Part shown: piece after piece, positions 56,277 through 64,000 of the stretch
How positions within the stretch are numbered: the first letter of the stretch is position 1
How the letters are laid out: every line of letters begins with the position of its first letter
From: Thalassia testudinum
Lineage: Eukaryota; Streptophyta; Magnoliopsida; Alismatales; Hydrocharitaceae
Direction of reading: 5' to 3'
DNA: 64,000 nt
NCBI GenBank assembly: GCA_037157565.1
Contig: JAZHRO010000073.1
Location: forward strand, 11,476,501-11,540,500
Notes under the pieces: model-generated
The model's input: the letters and a program-made list of their open reading frames with translations, nothing else
Told to the model about the DNA's origin: nothing
Database searches by the model: none
Program-made: the position numbers and the translations under genes

Positions 56277-57300
56277 TCATTCACCAACAGCGGACTGCAA
56301 ATGCGGACAAGCTATCCATGAATTCCAAACCCAAATAATCAGAAAAATATGTAGATGGGGCAGAATTATCTGCAGCCAGATGCTACAGAAGAAAGACGGA
56401 TAAATATGGGTGCCTAGAAGAAATGAAGGTGAAGGCATCCCGAAGAGGTGATAGAGAATGTGGGTGGTAGGGGTATGGGTAGAGTCATGTGGGGTGAAAT
56501 CATATGGGTCTTGGTAATGGTGATGAATGGAAGGTATGACCCAAGTAGTGTGGTCAGATCTAGAAATCAAGGTCCAGTGATCAGTCTTTGTCTCTACCAA
56601 AGATGTTTGGGTATCATCTTCTTTTATCTCTTCAAAAATTTTCAATTCTAATTCCCAATTATCACATGATTCATCAAAACTTTTAGCTTCCTCCAATAAC
56701 TCATCATATGAAATCCCCAATAATCTTTCAATCTCTTGAATATCCTTTTCATAAGGGGATGTTTCCTTCTAACTTAGATAAAATTTGTCATTAGATTTAG
56801 TATTGAGTCCCTCCGTGAAAGTGGAATGGGCTGAATCATTAATTGAGTTGTTACAGTCATTTAGATTTTGTTGCTCCATGTATGAGATCATTTGAATTAA
56901 TTCATCAATGTCTCCATGGGTATTCTCAAATACAACAAAATTGTATTCAGGTCCCTTAATACTTGGTTCCTCAAAATGAAATGATTGGTACTCAGGCCCT
57001 AAATCAAGATCAAGATTCTCGAATAAATCTCCATTCTCAACTTCAATAGGATTATCAATATCATCCACCTTGGGTGTTTGATCAATAGAATCCTGCATGA
57101 CCACCACCGAATCACAAATCGGTTGTGACACACCTGACCCAAATTCAAACATTTTTTTTTTTTGTTGCTCGTCCTAGATTCTATGAAGCTCTTTTCTTAT
57201 ATAATCATATTCTCTTGCACTAGCTTCTTTTATTTCATGAATCCTTTTGATCAATTGAGTAATCTCAAATTCATTGCAAGGGGCAGGGGTTTGAATTGGG
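56277..57300 (-). pseudogene. Acidic, coiled-coil-like ORF downstream of PR (element F), function unknown
   Basis: One reading frame can be followed from about 57300 to 56277, broken only by a TAG near 57173 and a TAG near 56767: roughly 340 codons. The N-terminal part is heptad-like and charged (EITQLIKRIHEIKEASARE, then YDYIRKELHRI). The middle is strongly acidic (ENGDLFENLDLDLGPEYQSF, GDIDELIQMISYMEQQ), followed by IQEIERLLGISYDELLEEAK and ELELKIFEEIKEDD. The end is His/Tyr/Pro/Thr-rich (HHHYQDPYDF). No RT, RNase H or IN residue pattern is present. It could be a greatly extended PR-RT linker, since other elements here have short acidic linkers, or a family-specific protein. Not a recognised family. 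Confidence 0.55.
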
Positions 57301-57378
57301 CTAAGGTCGATCAAGATAGTCAACCATACTATCAATGATTTGATTTGGTATTGAGGGTGACTTATGTGATCTAGTGTA

Positions 57379-58380
57379 TTATTGATTCGGGTTATGTGGT
57401 TCTACCCAGGTGTCAATTGCCATAGTTTCTTCCGAATTACCCTCTGCATCATTTTCTGTGTCATCCAGAAAATACCTTGACTTTGTTTTCTTAGCAACTG
57501 CATAAATATCAAAGTGAATCTTCTCATTGTTGCTAGTCATCTCCATACGTCTTGAGTAACAGTCAATCCGTGCATTGGCCGTAGACAAGAAAGGTTGACC
57601 TAGAATGATGGGTGAATTACTTAGCTTCTCTGGTATATTCATGTCCAAGACAATAAAATCGACTGGAATGCTAAGACCTTGCACTTTGATAATCACATCC
57701 TGAACTACCTACTTAGGTGTTTTGATGGAGCCATCTGCCATTCTAATGGTGATAGGTGTGTGGTGCAGATCTCCAAGTCTGGTGTAGTCAAAAAGGATGG
57801 TAGGAATCAAGCTAATGGAAGACCCTAGATCCACAAGGGCTTTATTGAAGGTGAATCCCTTAATGGCACAAGATATAAAAGGCTTTCCAGGGTCAGTCAT
57901 TTTTGGTGGTAGAGTGCCAGAAACAAATGCACTTATGTTAGCTGATAAAACCACCTCTTTAGGTGTGCAAGTCTTTTTCTTCTTTTGTGACTCTTTCTTT
58001 AAGGCCTCAGGAAAGGGTAAATAGGTCAAATCAACTTCAGTAGCCTTTTTCTTCTTTTTGTCCAAAGAGTCTAAGTCAAAGCTAGATGTGGATTTGGTCT
58101 TATGATTTTTTGTTGAGCTCGAATCATATCGTTTGGGTGGGCACTTAGCTTTTCTCTTCCTTTTAGAGGCCACAGATTTGGCCTTCACACAATGGCATGT
58201 ATGATAGATTGGAGGAGGGGTCAGAATAATAGGTGGAGAATAGGAGTGAAAAGGCATTTGCATCCAGGGATAAAGTGATTCTTGAAGTCTCCTGATTTGA
58301 TCTCCTTGAGATTTCACTTGATTTTCCAACTTAGTCAGCCTTTCTTCATTTTTCTTATCAAAGTCCAACAAAATGTTCAT
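57379..58380 (-). pseudogene. gag end and protease (element F)
   Basis: 223 plus 105 codons in one frame separated by a single TAG near 57709. It starts with a coiled-coil-like NEERLTKLENQVKSQGDQIRRLQESL, then a Lys/Ser-rich basic stretch (about 58060-58170). Next come the pre-PR phrase LTYLPFPEALKKESQKKKK and protease: KALVDLGSSISLIPTILF (catalytic Asp present, about 57800-57850), IPVDFIVLDMNIPEKLSNSP, IILGQPFLSTANARIDCY. The best preserved frame of F. Confidence 0.85.
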
Positions 58381-59170
58381 GATATCTTCAAGGGTGGTTG
58401 CGAGTTGGGCTGGACTAGATGGTTGCCCTAAAGTGGTTTGAGTGGAATATTGGGCTGGCCTAGATTGATGTTCAATCTGAGTCGGTCTTTGTGGTGGCCA
58501 TGAAAGATCAGGATTGTTTCTCCACTTAGGGTTATACGAATTTGGATATGAATCAATAGGTGTATCACCCTGAGTGGGACTGACTATAAAGGGAGTTGAT
58601 TGAGAACCTATTATGTGGTCCTATACTTGTGATCCATTATTCCAATTCCTTAGTGATATATCATCAAGTACAAGTGTATCAGAAATGGTGCATTCCTCAA
58701 ATGATCAACCCAAATCACGGATTAGGTCCAAAGGTGCCTTTTGGGTTGGCTGAGTCCAGGATACCTCCCTATGGTAGCAAGAATCAGTAGAGTAGCTAGT
58801 GGATCCAAAATATGGGTCACTAGACCCACTAGGCTGGTTGTTCCAGGTCTCTTATTCCTGGGAGGAGTGATAAGATTGAGATTGTGCCTGAGATCGTCTA
58901 ATTTGCTCCAGAAGCTTGGCACATTGATCTGCATAGTCCTTATTATATCCTAAAATTCAGCAACTATGGCTTTCAATTAGTTCTGATCTAGATAAGGGTC
59001 GGATCCATGAGGTTCAGGTTCTAAATAAGCTGGGGGATAAGGATGATCATATCCCAGCTGGTTAGGATGAGTCTCCCAACCAAGAGGAGTCAAAATCATG
59101 GTTGGGTTGGGAGATGGAGGACCCTGAGGGTCAAAAGAATGATATGGGTTCATGGATATTTGAGCAAAGA
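58381..59170 (-). pseudogene. gag-like N-terminal region (element F)
   Basis: MNPYHSFDPQGPPSPNPTMI starts near 59152. A Pro/Tyr-rich stretch (YDHPYPPAYLEPEPHGSDPY) is followed by several frames with stops. The placement after the leader and before the PR frame suggests gag, but the conserved gag core (FLKKFFP type) is not seen, so this part is either highly diverged or deleted. Confidence 0.5.
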
Positions 59171-60982
59171 CGCGGATAGAGATAAGAGATAGTCTTCCTT
59201 AGGAAGACACAACCAGCTACAAGGGGCTGGTGGAATTAAGGCAAAGGCCTAGGAAGAAAGACGAGAGAGCCCCAAATCAAGCAAACAAGCTAGCCTTAAA
59301 TTGTATACCCTAATTGGACCTAAACTTGGTATCCTGAAATGGAACTGGGTTAAACCAACCCTTGAATTACTTGGCTGGCCAGAATGGTGGGACCCCCTAG
59401 GACCCCCCACATGGCAGGAAACTAGTAGAGGTTAATGCGGTTACCGCACTGACCTTTCTTGTCACCAGTTGGTCTAAATAGACAAGGCCTTGATTTTTAC
59501 CTAATTAAATTTCTATTACCAGGTAATTTAGTCCTGCCTAGGGCACGTCTACTTAGTTTTAGGCTTGGGCTTAGAGTGCTCTTGGAATGTGATTGGGCAT
59601 TTAGGGGTGTTGCCCTTAAAATTAGATTTGTGAGTGTAAAGTGCACAGACAAAGGATTTTCAATACAAGCATTAATTGGTGTAGTGGATTTTATGGTTCA
59701 AGTGCTTGTATTAATTTTTTTGTTTTAGGGTTTCCTTGTTTAGGTCAATTCAAACAAGGTTGTAGTGGAGCACACAACAAGTTTTGCAAGTCCCAATTTG
59801 TTATATGAATTTCCTTTAAGTGTGGAATGCAAATGTGTTCTACCCTAGTGTGGAAACCCTAATATCAAATAGGTCTATATGATTCTTTTAAGTCCAACAA
59901 CGTAGAAGTGGTGCAACCCAATCAAGGAAAATAATGGTCCTAGTGCACCACCACTAAGTGAAATTGACCTAATTGGTTGCCTAGGTTGAAATGTAAATTA
60001 AATTCAATTTAAGTGGGTGAGCGGAAGATAAACAATCAAATCAGATCCCCTCTCATGCAATCACACACGAATCAGGCTCAAATGGGTTTGTTTTGGGTCT
60101 CTAAATTTAAACCCTAATGTGAAACACCTAGGGTTTATGCTTCTTCTAACAATCAGCAGTCAGACCTTAGCCTGACTTGAAATCACTCCCCAAATCAGTA
60201 AACAAATTAAAATAAGATGAAATTTGGTAGAGATCTTTCTTTTTCAATATGATTTTTAGGGAATATTTTTTGAAGATTTTTTACTATTTTGTAAAATTTT
60301 TCAGGAATTTTTTAGTGTAAAGAGGTCAAATAGGCCAGATAGACCCCCTGCGAGTAATTCAGTTTGAAACAGTAACAAAGGAAATCCAAAATTTTTTGAA
60401 AATTTATAGAAACAGTTATCTTTTAGTGGCTTTCCAACCCGAGAAATTTTATAGAGATCAAATTTATGTAGAGGTCAGAACTAACATTTAAAGTTATATA
60501 AAATCAGACTGTTCTGACTCTGTTCCACTGTGCGAATTTTAAAAATTTGTAAAGTGCAAATTTTTCCAAATAAAAGGTGATGCTGGAAAGCTGGTTTGAA
60601 ATCCTAATATCAGACCGGATTCCAAGATTTTTGGATGCCTAATTTGACAGAAATAAAATTTTCAAAATCGTCAATAATTTCTGGCTGGATTTCCAAATTT
60701 GACTTTAGTGTGTTTAAATAGTTTCCAAGTTAAAACACACACCAAAGAAAGAAAAAAATTCTTTTTTTGTAAATTCAAATCCGAAAATTTGAATTTGAAT
60801 TTATATATATATATATATATTTTTTTTCTTTTTTCTTTTTTTTACCTAAGAAAGCGACAAAGAGAGGATGAAGAAAATACCTGTTGTCTTCGCCACAGGT
60901 TGATGCATGCATGGATCCTCATCTTGACCTACAATCGAAACAAACAGAAGTTAAGCAAATCCAAATCTAAACTTGTGCATTG
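59171..60982 (-). other. Untranslated leader of element F
   Basis: About 1.8 kb with no supported frame. It shares blocks with the leader of G. A (TA)n run is at 60803-60822. A/T-rich throughout, with repeated TTTTTGAAGATTTTT-like segments near 60240-60320. Confidence 0.65.
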
Positions 60983-61002
60983 CCTCCCCGGCAACGGCGC
61001 CA
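60983..61002 (-). other. Primer-binding site, tRNA-Asp (element F)
   Basis: Minus strand TGGCGCCGTTGCCGGGGAGG, identical to the PBS of B except for the last base. F therefore uses the same primer as the autonomous relatives. Confidence 0.93.
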
Positions 61003-61004
61003 TT

Positions 61005-62946
61005 TGACAAGCGTAGAAATTGCAAGTTTTTGGAAAACAACGTCGTAGTATAGTCGTGAAATCCCCTTGACAAAAACATTTGTAATATCGAAACTCGATG
61101 GATTTTATTCCTTTGAAAACTTGAGTCCCGGTCGTTTGTCTCTGGGAGGCAAAAAAACAAGTCAAGATTTGGATCGGCTTAATCTAATCTAAATCTAATC
61201 TAACCTAATTTTTTTTTTTGTCTTTTTGTGTTTTTGATTTTTATTTTGAAAAGAGATAGGCAAACAGACTTGAAGGCAATCACAAAAGCGATGATCACAC
61301 AATATTATTCAGGCATAGAATACTCAAAATATTGTCACAAATATCTATACTAGAAAGCATTTAAATAGTGGAAATCCCTCATGCCGGAAAGGTGCCATTA
61401 GGGCCATCGGACTTGTGTGAGGGTGTAGGCTAGACGTTGGGTATGCAAACCTGTCTACATACCTACCAACAAGAGATGGCCGACCACAAGAGGCTATGGG
61501 TGAGCCTTCATGTATGTCCAAAAAGAAGAAAAACAGGGTGCATCATCTCTATGGAGAAGAAAGGGCATGCCAAAGTGAAGAGAGGAGAAGAGGGTGTTGC
61601 ACCCTAGTGCTCTCCTTCTTGTGCCCACAGAAGATGCCTTGGAGGAGCTTCTTCTTTAGCCGTCCATGGAGGGGCCTTGAAGGAGGAGGACGACCCTAGG
61701 GTTTTGGACGGTGGAAGGGTGTCACAAGTGGGAGGAGAATGGATGGGAAGTGAATGAAATTTGTGTCTCTCTTCTCTCCTTGGCTTTCATGGGAAGGCCT
61801 CTCCATTCCAAATGGGTCACTACTTTTGGTGGCTCCAAAAATATCAAGTTCCACCAATATAGGATCTAGGTTGGTGGCCAACTAATGAGGGTTAGAATGG
61901 GCAAGTGGGATTTAGGAAAGTGTATGTATGTGTAGGTGTAATTTTCATGGAGTAAGGTAGTGGGTTTGGTCAATCTAGGTTGGGTTAACCTACATTAAGT
62001 GGGTGTGGACCTAATTAGGCTTAGGAAAGTTTAATCGAATAGGAGTGAACCTAATTAGGTCTAGGTCACGTCTAATTGGATGTGTGCATGAGATTAGGCT
62101 GGGGTAACCCTAATAGGTATGAGTCAATTAGATCCTGGGTGGATCTAATTGGGCTCAGGTGCACCCAATCAACTGTAGATGCACTCAATTGGGTATGGGA
62201 TGGTTCAATTGGGTTAAGGATAGGATAAGTAAGGCTATGGATAGTGGACTAGTCTTAGAAGGTCTCTAATTAGGTTTCCTAGGGTGTTCAATGGGGTTCC
62301 TAGGTCAAAATAGGCATGATCAAGCTTGTAACACCAAAATCAGGAACCAAATAGCAGTATCTGACGTCCAGGATAGTGGTCGGACATCTTATACTACAAA
62401 ATTGGATATTTGGACAATAAATTGGACATCCAATTCTATGTCAGTATGAGTTTTGGCTTCCTGGATTGTTATTCTACAGAAATTAGATGTCTAGCCTGAT
62501 GTCTAGACGTCCTAAATAGTGTTGGAGAGTGGGTTTTGGTTCCTAAGTATTTGGGAGAGGGATAGGGTGGATAAGAACATGGATAGCAGACATGGATACT
62601 GCTATCCATGTTTGGGTTTTGAGGCTAGGGTGCCCTAATAGAGGTTGTTTTGGGTTTGGGAAGGGTGTCTTAGGGTTTCTAAGGGTAGGGATAAGGCTAT
62701 CCTCCTCACTCCTCTTATCTAGATCAGTCTTCTTCCATTATTACTTTATTCCACTATCTCCTTCATCCTGGATCACTTTATTATCTGCAAATAGTAATAA
62801 AAACTATTAACTAGTAGGATATCTCATCTTATTCTAAATAGATTGATGCAATGCATGATATGCAAGATATGAGTGCAATATCCATAATTTAAACTAGTTT
62901 TAAATAGTATTTAGGTTGATTAGGACCCATGATTGTTGTGCAATCA
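61005..62946 (-). repeat. 5' LTR of element F (about 1.94 kb)
   Basis: Plus strand TGACAAGCGTAG to GTTGTGCAATCA. It contains a dense region of AATTGGGT/CTAATTAGG-type short repeats (about 61960-62290) and a possible TATA-like TATTTAAAT (reverse of 61359-61367). ORFs within it are short and unsupported. Confidence 0.88.
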
Positions 62947-63272
62947 CGTATCATTTCCTAAAGTCAACAAGCTTCTAATACCTAAGTTTTCTTTTCCTAA
63001 TTTTAATGTTTTTTGCTTTGTTTTTTTTTATAAAAAAGTAAAATAGAATTAGTTGAAGCTGACAATTTTGTACTCAGATCCTATGAATTACCACCACCCC
63101 ATGACTAAGTTGGACAATGTCCTCATTGGAAAAATAAATGTATGCAAGGGAGTAGGGAAAGAAATCACCAGAGTTGTAATTGTGAATCTAGTCAGCTTGA
63201 GACCTTTGGGTTGCCTCCTAGGAAGTGCTAAGTTTTGTGCCTCCAGTTGGGCGCAATTCCTGTTTAACCCTC
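62947..63272 (-). other. 3' untranslated region, partial (element E)
   Basis: Carries the internal polypurine tract (reverse of 63089-63106) and AGGAGGCAACCC (reverse of 63208-63219). It begins at the F LTR border with CGTATCATTTCC, the point where D has the same bases at about 45050. Confidence 0.78.
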
Positions 63273-63278
63273 AATGAG

Positions 63279-64000
63279 TCTCCGCACACGAACAAATCAT
63301 CCATAAAGGCCTCCAAATATTCACCTACCATCTCTGAAAAGATGGATAACATGCAATGTTGAATGGTAACAGGTGCGTTGCATAACCCAAATGGCATACG
63401 GCGGAATGCAAATGTGCCATACGAGTAAGTGAATGTGGTCTTCTCTTGGTCCTCTGGTGCAATAGCAACCTGGTTATATCCTGAATATCCATTTAGGAAG
63501 CAAAAATATTTCTGCTCTGCAAGTCATTCGAGAATCTGGTCAATAAATGGCAGGGGAAAGTGGTCCTTTTTCGTGGTCTCATTAAGCTTCCTATAATCAA
63601 TGCACACCTGCCATGCAATTGTGGTGCGGGTGGGGATGGACTTGCCCTGGTCATTCGTGACAATGATGAGCCCAACCTTCTTTAGTACTACTTGAGTAGG
63701 GCTCACCCAGGGGCTGTTAGAAATTGGGTAGATGATTTCCACACCAAGTCACTTGATTATTTCTTTTTTAATGACCTCTCATATATTCGGGTTCAATCGC
63801 CTTGGCATTTGGAGAGAAGGTCGAGCCCCATCTTCCAAATAGATCTTATGAGTGCAATAAGTAGGGCTAATTACCCTTAAGTCAGAAATTGTCCGCCTAA
63901 TAGCTGCCCGATGTTTAGAAAGGGTAGTAGTCAACCTAAGTTCTTGGTCCCTAGTTAGGTGTGCATTGATATTCACAAGGAAAGTCTAATCAAGTCCTAG
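63279..64000 (-). pseudogene. pol: Reverse transcriptase, partial (element E)
   Basis: In sense: HLTRDQELRLTTTLSKHRAAIRR (63890-63976), YCTHKIYLEDGARPSLQMPRRLNPNI, SNSPWVSPTQVVLKKVG, VCIDYRKLNETTKKDHFPLPFIDQILE (63524-63630), DQEKTTF, MPFGLCNAP, and the intact catalytic FMDD near 63290-63310. It stops within a few codons at the deletion. Two stops are visible (near 63775 and 63520). The N-terminal parts and PR/gag lie beyond the window. Confidence 0.88.

Larger units (their letters stand above)
53757..62946 (-). mobile_element. Element F: non-autonomous gag-PR element with an acidic ORF instead of pol
   Basis: Truncated 3' LTR (53757-54194), 3' UTR, acidic reading frame, PR, gag-like region, 1.8 kb leader, PBS and a complete 5' LTR (61005-62946). 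The two LTR copies share GAACATGGATAG, CTATCCATGTTTGGGTTTTG and the ending GTGCAATCA. No RT, RNase H or IN motif is seen between PR and the 3' UTR. It may depend on autonomous relatives with the same PBS. Confidence 0.85.
62947..64000 (-). mobile_element. Element E: D-family retrotransposon with internal deletion, runs off the window
   Basis: 62946-63272 matches the end of the D 3' UTR (about 45048-45375). Then, at the six shared bases AATGAG (63273-63278), the sequence jumps directly into RT. IN and RNase H are therefore absent. RT continues to the window end. Confidence 0.85.

Noticed and set aside
61490..61880. Small frames (for example 61496-61699) as a host exon
   Set aside because: Inside the F 5' LTR, basic and low-complexity, with no splice context or homologous motif.

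Overview
This is plant nuclear DNA made almost entirely of stacked, mostly decayed LTR retrotransposons. I found no credible host protein gene, tRNA, rRNA or CRISPR array. Every element with a readable polyprotein is Ty3/gypsy. The Athila-like (non-chromovirus) assignment rests on primer-binding sites complementary to a tRNA-Asp 3' end (TGGCGCCGTTGCCGGGGAGC type), the gag-PR-RT-RNaseH-IN order, a plain GPY/F integrase end with no chromodomain, RT phrases such as VCIDYR-LNS-TKKDHFPLPF, and long non-coding 3' regions. This fits gene-poor heterochromatin of a flowering plant; the species cannot be named from the window.

Layout. Element A (+) fills 1-10367, with its 5' LTR cut by the window edge; it is old and full of stops. 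It ends inside the integrase of element E3 (-), seen at 10368-12119 and again at 25673-31816. Between those parts sits element B (-), 12120-25672, the youngest and only complete element: two ~2.65 kb LTRs, tRNA-Asp PBS, polypurine tract and a perfect 5-bp target duplication GCAGA on both sides. E3 in turn appears to lie inside the 5' LTR of element C (+), 31817 to about 38200, which keeps gag and protease remnants but has lost RT, RNase H and IN. So four elements are nested about three deep (C, then E3, then A and B).

From 38266 to 64000 nearly everything is on the minus strand. G (38266-42169) is a gag-like remnant with PBS and 5' LTR. A 178-bp scrap of 3' untranslated sequence follows. D (42348-53756) is an Athila-like element whose RT/RNase H region is split by a 5'-truncated L1-type LINE (+, 47063-49895) with oligo(A) end and target duplication. 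F (53757-62946) is a non-autonomous relative with gag, an intact-looking protease motif and, in place of pol, an acidic, coiled-coil-like reading frame. E (62947 to the edge) is a D-family element with an internal deletion.

How the parts work together: gag forms the particle, PR processes the polyprotein, RT/RNase H copy the RNA from the tRNA-Asp primer and polypurine tract, and IN inserts the DNA. No copy here looks autonomous, though B is only a few point lesions from open frames. The most notable non-coding signals are a second internal polypurine tract shared by six elements, a conserved block downstream of pol, co-varying hairpins in the LTR leader of A and B, an 11-mer repeated six times in F, an AGCT-saturated ~0.7 kb stretch in C, and the acidic frame of F.
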